A stretch of DNA of 64,000 nucleotides from Megamerina dolium (Eukaryota > Arthropoda > Insecta > Diptera > Megamerinidae). The notes below the pieces were generated by a model that was not told where the DNA came from, made no database searches, and saw only the letters and a list, made by a program, of their open reading frames with translations. Below, piece by piece: positions 10,842-22,900 of this stretch (its first letter is position 1; each line of letters opens with the position of its first letter). The position numbers were made by a program, and so were the translations under genes. Location: positions 85,054,846-85,118,845 of the forward strand of contig OY978526.1 in NCBI GenBank assembly GCA_963854835.1, written 5' to 3'.

Positions 10842-11559
10842 AGTTTTGTTGCTCTACACATATTTACATAAATGTATGCCCAGAACAATGGCTGTCATAT
10901 AAGACATTTTTGTTTAAAATTCCCATTGTTGTTGTTGTTGATGTGTTTAGGTGTCTTGTCATTGTGCTTGTTTTTCGACTTCTCCTTGTCACTCTCACTC
11001 TCTCACTCTGTGTTGTTGATGTGCTTATGCAAGAGTGCACTTGCAATTGCCAGTATAATTGTTGTTCTATTTGTTGTTAATATATGCTCACATGCCACTC
11101 ATATGAATACACATACTTATAGTACCTAGCTACTGTTATGCAAGTGTATATGATGACTTTTTATTATAGTTGTTGTTGTTGTTGTTGTTGTTGTTCTAGA
11201 CTCAATGCACACTTGCATAGGTTTAAATAATTCTTTGTTGTTGTTGGTTTTTGTTTTATCACTTTTATTTCTTTTGTATTAGCCCCAAGGTAAGCAGACA
11301 AACAGTTCTTAACTTTTTGAGGACATCTTGTTGAATATTCCAATGTCGTATGCTGTAACGAGAGAAGCAAAATAATAAAATGAAGGTGTCATTTTATTTA
11401 ATAATTTAAATGTTAAATATGTTTTATTATCACCTACATATGTATATATAGTATATATAGCAAGTGAATTGTAAGTCGAAGTTATTTGTAAATTTTCATT
11501 ACTTTTAATCAAATATAGTAATTTAGTACAAAGAAATGCTCACAGGTTGTTTTTTTCTT
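9572..11559. other. Upstream side of the neuroligin exon; simple repeats, no gene
   Basis: This should hold 5' UTR, promoter or more intron, but no element can be pinned. It contains a (CT)n tract at 9748-9773, a (TTA)n tract near 9887-9906, a (TTG)n tract at 10796-10841, another (TTG)n at 11170-11196 and (AC)n near 10616. No TATA box or initiator could be tied to a transcript. Confidence 0.5.
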
Positions 11560-12260
11560 TATTATTATCGATTCCATACGAAATCTGTTCGCAAATCTCA
11601 TACAAAATGTATTTTTATGCGAAATTCGTCAATTTTCTTAAGGCCTTATCACTGAGAATAAACGCAACATGCATCTAGAAACTTCTTAGCAACATTTATT
11701 CATTGCAATTTCAATTTTATATGCTATTTCAAATATCGTCGAAAATATTGTACTTTAGTGTTTATTGAAATTGAATTAGATAAATTAAATAAAATAAAAA
11801 GTTGCATTAGAAATATTTTACCATATTTCATATAAAATTTATTTCAATGCAAAATTTGTCAATTTTTGTAAGGCCTTATCACGTAGAACAAACCATCATG
11901 CATCTAGCAACATGTTAGCAACATTTATTCATTGAAATTTCAACTTCTTATGCTATATCAAATATCGTTGAATATATTGTACTTTAGTGTTTATTGAAAT
12001 TTAATTATAAAAATTGAATAAAATAAAAAATTCCATGTGAAATCTGTTACCAAATTTCATATAAAATTTATTTCTACCAAAAATATGTGAAATTTAATCA
12101 TATAATATAATATTGTATGGCATGAGCGCAACATGCATCTAGAAACATGTTAGCATCATTTGTGTATTGAAATTTCAATTTTATATGCTATTTCAAATAT
12201 TGAATAAAATATTTTCAAAAGTGTTCATTGAAATTTCATAATGCAGGATTAGATTAGATA
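11560..12260. repeat. Tandem array of a ~230-bp unit, about three copies
   Basis: The marker gcatctag recurs at 11671, 11900 and 12135 (spacing 229 and 235). Each unit carries, in order, a gaaatctgtt-like start, catataaaatttatttc, aaggccttatcac (copies 1 and 2), aacatgcatctag, gttagcaacatttattcattg, atttcaattttatatgctat, caaatatcg and a tttagtgtttattgaaatt block. The third copy is more diverged. No coding potential. Confidence 0.8.
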
Positions 12261-15200
12261 AATCGAACAATAAGATGTATTTTTTAAAATGTTCATAGAA
12301 TGTTAGCTCGAAGACAAATGTTGATTTACATTTGAAATAGAATTTATGTTGCTGCTGTTAATTCATGTGAATTGCAACTATGATGGCCATATGGGATGAG
12401 ACTGAGATTTTGTTAGTAAAAGGATATCGATTTATTATCAAATCTCTGATTCGTAATTTTGCTACTGTTAATGGTTTAGACAAATTGATTTCAAGTATAT
12501 ATTTTACTATATATGAAATAAACTTCGTGAAGAATTCATAGTAAAATATTCTTTGTGCATCGTCGGTTTTTTTTTTCACTATATACTTATTTACAAGCTT
12601 CAGTTAAGCAACAGTGAAAATAATTCTGTACACATGACATAAATAAATTTCGAGGTCATGTAAGTATCAATTTGATTTGCCTAATTCACTTCGCTATTTG
12701 AATTTGATTGTGGAGATTTGGAACGATGATAATTTTATATCTTTCTCTTTGTCTCTTTCTTTCGCCACCTTTCACTTGTTAGTTTCACACATAGTTGACA
12801 CAATCATTACATTCCACAATATCCAATCAACACGCAAAACATACAAACATATAGCAATATAGCGTTTCGAATGGCGGCTCATCAAAGCATTCAATTTGTT
12901 CTTACATAGATGTTATATGTACTATCAAAGTAAATATTGAATTGTTTTTGTGTCTTAATTACTATGCAAATCACTAATTGCGTAATTGGTTGTCTGTCTG
13001 ATTACGAACCAATCGTGATGTATTGTACTACATAGCTTAATGCTTGTTTCATCATTCACAATGCGCCTGCACTGCTTCTCTGTCTCAGACCACCACTCTT
13101 ATTTTTAATTTGTGTAAATTTTCATTTAAATATGCACCATCACAATTTATTAATTACGAGTTTCTGGTATGATAATATACCTAGATGCTCTTCCCACAGG
13201 TATATTTCCAGTCATTCAACTCAATCCCAGATGATTGTGCTAGTATTTGCATATTTTATTATAACTAAATATTTACTTGTAAGTAGATCATCATTAATCA
13301 TATACGCGTTTGTGGCATGGTAATGCTTAATTGTTCAAATGTTGTGAAAAGTGAAAATGTATATAAAATCTATAAAATAATCAATCTAGTTGTCAATTTT
13401 GTTGAAATGCAAATATGATATGACTAGAAAATAATAATAATAATAATAAAAATAGGACTTTTAAATAATTTTTCGTCATAGAAATCTAAGTAATAAGAAT
13501 AAATTTCCATACCCGGTTTATCGTTTAAAAATTTCTGCCCTTGATCCGAAAGTGATGACCATGTTATATTTATTAGCATTGAGTTAGAATGAAATGATTA
13601 AAGAAACATGTGTCTGCAACTCTTTGTAAACATTGCTTTAATATCAATTGTGACTCAGTCAACATGTATATATAAACATGTATACAAATATGTATATAAA
13701 CAAAATTATTATATGAATTAATTGTTACTCATACGTCACGCAGTGCGATCAAATATAAAATATTCTTCATTATTATTTTATAACAAATATCTATAAACAA
13801 TGATATGAATTTGTACTAAATTTTGCTTGAAAACTTCTTCATGTTTTACAAATTAAATGAAAATTCTTTTATGTCAACAACTTGAATATTTTTTCTCTTT
13901 CCAAAGAGCATACACAGGGGGATTTGTGTGTACATTTTACTTTTGTTTGAAATCGACAAGCAAAATACACAACCAGATTGTGTAAGTGTGATGTTGATGA
14001 TGATGATGATGATCATCGACCTTGGCTCTTTGTTGACTATGAACATATATAGGTACGTATACATACGCCGCATATAGTATAAAGGCAAATGAAATAGTTA
14101 GAAGTAATACATATATAAATGGGTATGGGGGTTCAAGGAAGATTGCGGATAAAATTAAATTTTCCTTTTTCCTATGAAGCACATTTTAACATTCGCATTC
14201 ACTCGGAAGCAAACAATAAAACTATCAGCAATTTTGATAAGACACATACACAGACACAAATAAATATATGGTATAGTACATATCTGTGTAGTATTTTTAT
14301 TAGCACAAGTGACTACTATGCAAGCAGTAGACCTTTTTTATTTTTATTATTTTTGCTTTTTTTTCTGTATTTATGGTAAATTGTGTGTCTCTTTTTACTA
14401 CGCACAGAATGTGTCACAGAATAATTCAATATATGTATAGACTTGTAGTAGTATTACATACAATATTCCCCCGTTCAACAGATACCAGTACTTTCACATT
14501 ACTATTCAATAATAATAAGTTTTTTTTTTGTCTCTCTTATACTCCATATAAGCATATTCCATCGCATTGCTAAATGTGCTCATTTTCAGCCTAACAATAC
14601 CATTACTGCCACCATCACAACTATAGCTTATATGTGTATATGTGTTTGCATCAACCACACAATGCTCGTTATGCTACGTAATGTAACGTAATGTAATATC
14701 GTAATGCCTTTAGGATGTAACTGATTAAATTTCCAGTGATGCCTAGTTTTCCCCCAAATCGATTTCGTTGTCGCAGCCATTCGCCAGTAGTCATTGTTGC
14801 TTGCTTATTATGTTGCCTCTGGACAAACAAATATACATTTGCTCATACAGTGGATTTTGGATGGTTCATAGTACAGAGTACATAGTACATAGTACATAGC
14901 TTTATTTTATCAGGGATTTCTTCTTATCTCGACATTAATGGCCATCCTTGTTTATGTATGATATATGCGAATGCATGTTTATGTGAATTTTCTATGGCAG
15001 TTATAAATATTCAGATATATGGTGGGGCGGTGGGGTGGTTGTTTATCTAAACAGAAATATGACACGCATATGGCAAGCGACTATTTGTGTTTTTGGGTAG
15101 CATAATTTACATATATCTATTTGCTACCAGTACTACCAGTATGTATGTTATGTGACTTGACCAAATAGCTGCTAATGTAATTTTGTCATTAATTTCGAAT

Positions 15201-15297
15201 ATTTACGATATGCAGAGAATGCATATACTCGTATTTCTTTCGTCCGATTACTATGCATTAATATTGCTGTTCTGGTGGCACAATGATGAATAAAATT
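12261..15297. other. Non-coding AT-rich DNA
   Basis: No gene or mobile element recognised. It contains short ATG/ATT microsatellites near 13429-13450 and 13991-14012 (GAT)n, and a (ACATAGT)n-like run near 14874-14897. Open frames here are short and lack any motif. Confidence 0.5.
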
Positions 15298-16740
15298 ATG
15301 ATAAGATAAAGTGGGGATCTCCAGTCAACTGATTGTTCGATGATGACTCGGAGACTGTTTATGTGATCAATGCAAGAACGATTTGGCCTGAAGTCAAACC
15401 TGTTCCTGTCTGAGCTCGGGTTGAAGTGCGGCTGAGAGCCTTTTCTCTATGATCTGCGCGTTTATCTTGTTGATCACACTCAGCAGTGGGATGCCTCTCC
15501 AATTCATACACTCTGAGAGGTTTCATTTCTTTGGGATTTTTATGATTACGCCTTCTTTCAGTTCATCAGGAAGGTTACCAGTGTCCCAGAACTCCTTTAC
15601 TACGCGGTGAATTACTCGTGCACTGGTCTCGGTATTGATTTTTAATAATTCTGGTGAGATGTTATTTTGTCCGGGGGCTTTGTTGCTCTTCAGCGTTTTT
15701 ATGGCCTCAGCGATCTCCGATATATTTGGGCATTCTAGTGGAATATCGTCATGTTCTTTGTGAGCCGTGCATGTGCAAATTTTTTTCGACAGAGCCCGTA
15801 GTCTTGGAGAGCATATCGGCGTAGCGTTGTGTCGTGTCCAAATGGACAGTTTCTGCTCTGCTGGTGTCAGGAGAGTGCCGGCTGCATCTCTTATTGGTAG
15901 CGAAGAGGCGTTAGTCCTCTTGTTGTTCTATATACGTCTCGGATGCGGTTTGTTGCAGCAGCTGCTGCAGCTTCCCGTGCAAGATTCTCTGTCCATTTGC
16001 GCTTATCATTCCGAGTGCTTTCAGTTTGACTTCACGATCAATTCGACTGTATGACTTTTGTTTCCCGGCGACCAGTCCGGAGCCGAATCAGGCTGAAACT
16101 GGTAGTAGCTTCGGCTACGAGGTCTTACAAAAAGACTTAAATTTGGTACCACGGGTGATCAGGTTGGAATCCCTCCAACCTGATCGTTGGGAACGGCCCT
16201 TCGGGGAGGTTTTCGTAGTGGCTGAGGTAACCCAAAGAACACGCGGGTAGAGTATTCCACGTCACAAGGCGTGGATACTCGATGTGGAGTTGCATTGCAA
16301 CCAGGATGCTGACCCCTTAGATCAGAAGAGGTTTTAGATGGGCCTCGATCCAAACCAAGGAGGGTAGTACGTCCATTCAACGTGCCCAATTTGTACCGTA
16401 GGAACCTGGTGGTTGGTTTCTGATTTTCCAATAATGCGGGGCGCTTATCAACGCTTCAATGTGATATATTATGCTTTGGGTGTCGTGAGATAAGGCCATC
16501 AGGCAGGTGCTCACGATAAACACAGCTAAATCAATGTATGACTTTTGTCGTTCCGCCTTAGCGTTCCGTGTCTTAGCTACGCTCCGCTGATGTTTTTCGC
16601 GTTTTCGTAACTGAATGAGCTCCCAAGTCTCCTTTGAAATCCAGGATTTGCGACTTTTCTCAGAGAACCCAATCTGTTTCTTTGCGGGCTCATTGAAAAT
16701 GGTTTTTATTGCATTCCGGTCGTTTTTTTTTTGTAGCTTG
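15298..16740 (-). pseudogene. Family B LINE remnant: linker and start of reverse transcriptase
   Basis: On the minus strand it starts near 16740 with NAIKTIFNEPAKKQIGF, SRKSWISKETWELIQLRK and KAERQKSY, the linker before the reverse transcriptase. After a 473-bp insertion it resumes at RIDREVKLKA, with RKWTENLAREAAAAATNRIR one frame over. The reverse transcriptase then begins: ISEIAEAIKTLKSNKAPGQN, ISPELLK, FWDTGNLPDELKEGVI, CMNWRGIPLLSVINKINAQI, EKRLSAALQPELRQEQ, SCIDHINSLRVIIEQSVDW and RSPLYL. It is truncated just before motif A. Frameshifts and stops make it a pseudogene. It is the same family as 50275-51876. Confidence 0.85.
16062..16534 (-). mobile_element. Family X LINE, 5'-truncated insertion inside family B (473 bp)
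   Basis: It is bracketed by a perfect 14-bp target-site duplication, tgtatgacttttgt, at 16048-16061 and 16535-16548. Removing it rejoins the family B reading (QKSY then SRIDREVK) on the minus strand. The insert shares most of its length with 61225-61600, for example the ccaacctgat-c/t-gttgggaacgg and ctgaccccttaga/tatcaga blocks on the plus strand. On the minus strand it begins DLAVFIVSTC, continues MALSHDTQSIIYHIEAL and KIRNQPPGSYGTN, and ends gattcggctccggactggtc. No poly-A tail is present. Confidence 0.85.
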
Positions 16741-18242
16741 TGTACTTTTTGTTTGTTTGCATATTCACGCATGAGCAATTGTGCATTTACTCAAAGAACA
16801 CAAACAGCAAAAATATTAGTAATAATTATAATACAAAAGCATAGAAAAGCATACACTGTGCATTTCCAACCTATAAACTATAAATTAGTTTCGCTCTAGC
16901 TTCATTCGTTGAAACGAGTTCTCTATTTTGCAAAATATTTTTATTTTTATATTTGTTGTTTTTGCTCCAATTCCAGTTGGCTTATTTCAAATGCTCATAT
17001 GCATTCTTACATAATTTTTCTTCTCACTTGTATGTAGTTGTTTATATAATCTAGGTAGTCATTATTGTATAGCCTGTTGGTGAACTCATTTAATGACATG
17101 CCAGAGGATTTGTTAATTTAGCTATTTTCATGCTGAACAAGAGAGCTTTGAGGCAAAGGAGTCAAAGTGAATTCCAAATGGCGGCAATGTGTTGGTAAAT
17201 ATTATTTACTGAAATTACTTATTTTTCTTCATATTTCTTTCGTTTTTTTTTTATTTGCATATAAATTTTCATTTTCATAATTTTTTCACAAATTTTTCTT
17301 CTTTGCTTTTTGCCTTAAAATATACTAAAATAGTTTTTGAACATATTTTTTTTAAGCAATATTTATTACTAAAACTTATACCCAAATATGAGGGGAGTAC
17401 AATGGATGCATAAATAATGTTCTGCCGAATGCAATGCAGCTTAACTTAAGCTCTGCAATGTTGTTTAAGATAAAAAAAAATGAGAAAAAATGTCAGGCAT
17501 TTTTGTGTGTTCAATTCACTGCAATGTAGCCGAAAAGTTTTAGCGTACCCAAACCCATCCCAACCACTACTTAACTATGTACAAGTATGTACGTATGTTA
17601 TGTATGCATTCCCTCTGACAATTTACATAGAGCTTCTGCTTTTGGTGTGCTTATTTAAAAAAGTTTTAAGTGGTATCGAATTGAAAAGTTTCTAAAGCCT
17701 TTTTTTTTCATACTTTCAAAAAAAAAAAAAATTCTAAAATATTGTAGTACAAATTTGTTTCATTGTTTTCTCTTTGTTTTGGTTTATTTTGAATTTTTTT
17801 TGGTTTCTTTGGCACAAAATTTATGAATTTTTTGCATATTTCATTTGCACAAAACAAATGCAAAAAAAAAAAAAAACAAAAAAATGTTTTTCTTAAGTTT
17901 ATTTCTTATCGTATATAATGATAATACAAACTATTTATTTAAATCTAAATTTCTAAATCCGCTTAGCTTGTGTCAGAAACACATGTCACACCATGTACAT
18001 AGTATGCTATGCTAATTGAAGTGATTTGAAGTTGAAAAGTCAATGTACGAGTACTTTAGTGCTTATTGAAGGCAGACACATTGCCATTATCATTGCATGT
18101 GTTGTTGCGATAATGAATATTATGCCACAATATTGAAGTAACAAAAAATGAGATTTACTTATGCTATAATTTTGATGTTGCACAGTGATTCGACTTTATA
18201 TAGAATGTGGTTGAAAATACAAGTTTCCTAGACGAATTGATA
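16741..18242. other. Non-coding AT-rich DNA
   Basis: No gene seen; T-rich and A-rich runs dominate, especially 17700-17890. Confidence 0.5.
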
Positions 18243-19425
18243 ATGGTCCCAGAACTAGCCGACCTAACAAAGAAAACAAAACAAATTTGAGAAAATTTTT
18301 CTTTCTTTATTTCTCAACATAATCTCCTTTCAGCTCTATACACTTTTCCCAGCGATATTCTATAACTTCGATACCCTGTTTATAGTATGAACTGTCTAGC
18401 TCATTCAAAAATAGGCATCTACTACAGACTCCACCTTTTCCTTGTTTGCAAATCTTCTACCACCAAGCCATTTTTTTCAAATTTGGAAATAGAAAATAAT
18501 CCGAAGGAACTAAATCTGGAGAATAAGGTGCGTGCTAAAACAATTCGATTTTTAACTAATTGATTTTGGCCATTGCAGTATCGGATGTGAGAACTGGTGC
18601 ATGAACTGGTCTTGATGAAACAACACTTTTTCCTATAATTTCATGATTGTCATTGATTGTTTTGTTCTTTTTGAAGATAATCAATAAAAATTGTCCCTCG
18701 TGCATCCCAAAAAACAGACGCCATAACCTTGCCTGCAGATGGAACTGTCATCGCCTTCTTTGGACACGATTCTCCCCTTTTAGTCCACTGTTTTGAGTGC
18801 TCCTCAGGTCCCAGGTTTGAAGTGGTGGACCCATGAATCGACGCAAAAATTCAGTTTTATTACTGTGAAACATCGTCAAACACTCTAAAGAAACTTCTTC
18901 ACGACGTTGTTTTTGTTCTATTGTGAGCAAACGCGGCACCCATCTTGCACACAGCTTTTACATCTCCAAATTTTAGGTCAATGTACAATGCCTGTAATTT
19001 CACCTAGCTCACGCACTTTCAGCCGGTGATCATCTAATAACATTTTGTGGATTTTCTTAACCGTTTCTGGCGTGGTCACCTTAGTTGGTCGACCACTACG
19101 GTGTTCGTCTTGGCAGCTCGTATGACCTAGTTTAAACTCTGCCATCCAATATTTTATGGTCGTCAACGAAGGAGCAGGCTCCCGCAGAGTAGAATCTAGT
19201 TCCGCTTTAGTATTGAATTACATAACGGTGACCAATTGTTTCCATGTTTACAAATTCACTGAGGTCGTTCAATTTCGATGGCTCCAAAGAAAATACTAAA
19301 CAACGTGGCACCTTGAAACTTTAAAACACATGTTTTATAAGGTTGTCGCTTTTCACCAAGGTAATTTTGTTCAAACTACTACCGCCATCTATATGTCAGG
19401 TCGGGTAGTTCTGGGACCGCCCTCA
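18243..19425 (-). mobile_element. Mariner element (GGTCCCAGAACTAC family), decayed
   Basis: The ends match the terminal repeats of the copies at 25823 and 62617: ggtcccagaactagccgacc on the left, and gtcgggtagttctgggaccg on the right (within cccagaactacccgacctgac in reverse). The right end is followed by TA, and the left end has lost its outer bases. A transposase remnant runs on the minus strand from an ATG at 19245. It includes TTIKYWMAEFKLGHTSCQDE, HRSGRPTKVTTPETVKKIHK and LKVRELGEITGI (paired-type DNA-binding part), then VPRLLTIEQKQRREEVSLEC and FHSNKTEFLRRF. Frameshifts and deletions break it, for example the usual TMDETWVHH catalytic stretch is disrupted. It is inactive. Confidence 0.85.
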
Positions 19426-20469
19426 TAGACTTCTCGAGGAATCCAATTTCAATCAAATACCTAATCATTGGCGAAATTATTCTGTACAATAAATATTGAA
19501 AGAATCACTGTATTCTGTAGAGAAACTATGACTTCTTTACTTTAATGGAGTTTAACTGAGTATAGATAGTGTGACAATCATTGGCAAAAGTTTTATGATT
19601 ATTCAGATTGCAATAATGTAGGGTAAAGGAGATGTGCATACTTGTGCATATACAATACATATATCGAATGTGATAGACGACGCCACTTTATTTGATGTGT
19701 GCGAACAAAATGAATTACTTGCGAGTATAAAATAAAGTTGTGTTTTCGTTGTGTTTGCTATGTTGTGTTATACATTTTGTTTCGGTTTGGTGTGGTTTCA
19801 TTTCATTGCATTTCTGCAACACAAATAAATATATACATACTATTACCTATATATAATATGTACATAGATAATTTGTCAACTTTTGTAGATTCTTCTTTAT
19901 TTACCATTATTGGTTGTTGCTTGTCGAAGACGTTGATAGTTTTACTTGAGTTATACACTATGCGTTTCTGGCGTGATAACTACATACTAAGTAGAAGAAA
20001 GAAGGAGCGATATCGCAAACTAAAAAAAAAAAAATTACTTTATAAAGTAAAAGTTTTTTAATGCAATCTTCTGGTGCAAAACTTTACATATTTTCTGTTC
20101 TCATTTCTCATGCAACTTATTCCTTTTATTTTTATGTTTCGACTCAATGTATATATACATTATGTATATTCATATTCTTCAAATCATAACAAAGTTTTTC
20201 ACGAATTGCTCAAACAATGCGCTGCAATTAATTTATTTTGCATTTCTACTTCATCTTCTTACTTACGATAAATAATTGGATAATATTTGTATTTACTACA
20301 AGTATATAATATTATATATAGCAGTACGAATATAAAGCACATTAATTACAGACAGTCAAGTAAGTCAATATGTATTACTTAAAATTTCCATTAATTATTA
20401 TCTTAATATTTATTTAAAATCGATATGCAAATAAATTATTGTAGAAATGCATTAAGTGAACATTAAGTC
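19426..20469. other. Non-coding AT-rich DNA
   Basis: No gene seen. An open frame at 19738-20061 has no recognisable domain and no splice context. Confidence 0.45.
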
Positions 20470-21660
20470 AATGCCATATATGCCCACTGTTTTCTATGCC
20501 CGTGATGATGGTGTAACCCACATGCACTTGGTTCGTAGATTTGGGGTTATTTTCACGGAACGAGATAAATGGTTAACTTCAGAGACTCTACTAAGGGGAA
20601 TGACTCACATTTTCTACAATGACAGTTCTAAAACCTCCCTTGGTACTGGGGCCGGTACTCAGTCTCCACCGGAAGTCGGGCAACTGTATTTCTTATAGAA
20701 GTATATGCCATTCTAAAAGTGATCTACTGAATCATTGAGAGGAAATGGCATGGGTATCGAATTGGCATTTGAAGTGACCGTCAGGCTGCACTCAAAGCTA
20801 TTCTGAGCCCTACTAGCTCTTTGAAGATGATCAGTGAATGTAGGATGAGGAATGGCTCACATTTTCTACACTGACAGTTTCAAAAACTCCTTTGGAACTG
20901 GGTCCGGTTGGTATTTGGATAAAAATACCGAGTACTCGTTCTTCACCGGAAGTGTGGCAACTGTATTTCTAACAGAAGTATATGTCATTCTAAAAGTGAT
21001 CTACTGAATCATTGAGAGGAGATGGCATGGGAAGGGAATTGGCATTTGCTGTGACAATCAGGCTGCACTCAAAGCTATTGCTAGCCCTGCCATCTCTTTG
21101 AAGATGATCAGTGAATGTAGGTTGAAGCTGAATAGTGTCGCAAAGCGCAATATTCTTCGTCTTATTCGGATTCCGGGAGACTTCAGTGTCGAAGGGAATT
21201 AATTGACAGATGATTTGGCCATTGAGGGCTTTGCTGGTTGCCACGCCCATGTTGTTCCGAACCTATATTTGGTATGAGCTCTGCATGTATCCAACGACGG
21301 ATTAAAGACTCTGTGGGCATGACTCCAACTCAGAGACAATGATCCACCTCAGAGACATGCAGGGATGCCAAAAGCTTTTGTGAATGAAGTTGACAGCAGA
21401 CGAGCGAACTATCTCTTACGATTAAGTATGAAGGATCTCAGCATGCTGATTGGGTTATCATAGAGCAAAACACTTGTGGATATCATATGGCCACTACAGA
21501 TGTCATCACCAATCCGATGTGCCAGTCTTGTTTAGAGAATATGGATACAACAGAGCACTTCCTCCGTCACTGTCCAACCTTTGCACGAATAAGATTGAAA
21601 TATTTGGGAGGAGTATGCTTTGAGCCTGAACCCTCTATCCGATCTTCTTAGATTCGTTAA
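20470..21660 (+). pseudogene. LINE C-terminal remnant: RNase H domain and zinc knuckle, with internal duplication
   Basis: Upstream it reads MHLVRRFGVIFTERDKWL. Two copies of an RNase H start follow: HIFYNDSSKTSLGTGAG near 20600 and HIFYTDSFKNSFGTGSG near 20853. Each is followed by a TEVYxILKVIY block and a DxQAALKAI block. The second copy continues LKLNSVAKRNILRLIRIPGD, VEGN-LTDDLA, YLLRLSMKDLSMLIG, and MCQSCLENMDTTEHFLRHC, a CX2CX8HX4C knuckle, then PTFARIRLKYLGG. The order (RNase H then CCHC) fits I/R1-type LINEs. Stops are frequent. The tandem duplication is described separately. A T-rich tail region follows at 21715. Confidence 0.8.
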
Positions 21661-22299
21661 GAGTATGTAGTTTGTGGTACAGTAATATTCTCTACTCTAT
21701 CGCTTCTTTTTGTTCTTTTTTTTTTCTTCTGTCCTTCTATTTTCTTTTCCCTTTCTGGGTTTGGTACATATTAGCTGTCGATAGGCAAGCATTAAAATGA
21801 TAATAGCTTGCTTAAATAAAGTACTTGTATATTTTTGCATTAATCATATCGCATAAGGATTACGATATAATAGTATTTCATATCTATAAAACATTGCCAA
21901 TTTTAATATGAAAATATGAAGAATATTACGTATTCAGCACTTTGTTCATACAATTATATTTCTGTTTTTCTTCTTTTCTCAAAAATTATTAAATTAAATT
22001 AAATTTCATAAGGTTGAGTTACTGGTTGATAAAAATTTTTGAAGGTGATTGGAATCATTTTTCGACTTAGCACTCAAAAAGTCAAAGGTACATTAAATTT
22101 GTGCGTCTGTGACATCCAAAAGTAGTAACCTCTATGTACCCAGTATTGATTAGAAATGACCATTCAACCAGACCAGTCTATGCATCTGCCAGTAAGCACA
22201 ATAACTGTCATAATTATTAAATAATTTTACTGAAAATTGGCCCATATGAATATTTTTGAATGCGAATGTTAATGTTTGTACCTAAAAAAATTCAGGTAT
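21661..22299. other. Probable LINE 3' region and unassigned AT-rich DNA
   Basis: The first ~170 bases (T-rich, with aataaag at 21826) may be 3' UTR of the preceding LINE. The rest shows nothing recognisable. Confidence 0.35.
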
Positions 22300-22900
22300 A
22301 GAACTGAAACTTGGTTAGTCAGATAATTATTTGCAAATACGCTGAATCGAATAAGAAGCAAGCTTACCCCCCATACAAAGGTATGTTTTCGAATATAAGT
22401 TTTTACACTTGGAACACGACAATATGAAGTTAACAAATTGACACTCAGTACATATTATTATATTTAATAATTATGAGATGCATTAGAAAATGTAAAGCAA
22501 TGAATAAAAACTGGAATTGGATGTTTTTAATATATACATATTTTCGCACTTCGAGTATGAAAAATATAGAGCTATTAAGTTGATAACTGGTACATATGAT
22601 TATTTTCACTAGATAATGAAACAAATGTGCAAATATTCGAAATTGTATGAAAATCATGCATACCTCCCATACAAAAGTATGGTTTCGAATGTATATTTTT
22701 ATACTATGAGCTATGAAAATATGAAGCTATGAAGTTAAAACTAAATACACACCCATTATATTTACTAAATAGTTGACATAATGCAAAATCGACCAAATTG
22801 AAGTATAATCACACATACCTCCCATACAAAAGTTTGTTTTCTAATGCATATTTTCACACGCCGCTCTCACAAATATAAACTTAAATATACTTAATATAAA
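22300..22900. repeat. Second array of the ~152-bp unit, about four copies
   Basis: The anchor cc(t/c)cccataca occurs at 22367, 22663 and 22818. The unit between the first two is diverged at its anchor but keeps the following gcact-t-c, gaaaaatat and agctat blocks. Spacing is close to 150 bases throughout. Other landmarks (cacatattattatattta, ttttc-ctag/agat, aaaatcg) match the array at 3690-4440. Confidence 0.75.

Noticed and set aside
16377..16778. 133-codon minus-strand open frame as one gene
   Set aside because: It crosses the boundary between LINE B linker and the inserted LINE X; the target-site duplication shows the join at 16534/16535.
19738..20061. 107-codon open frame
   Set aside because: No domain, Lys-rich end encoded by an A-run, and no sign of conservation that can be judged here.
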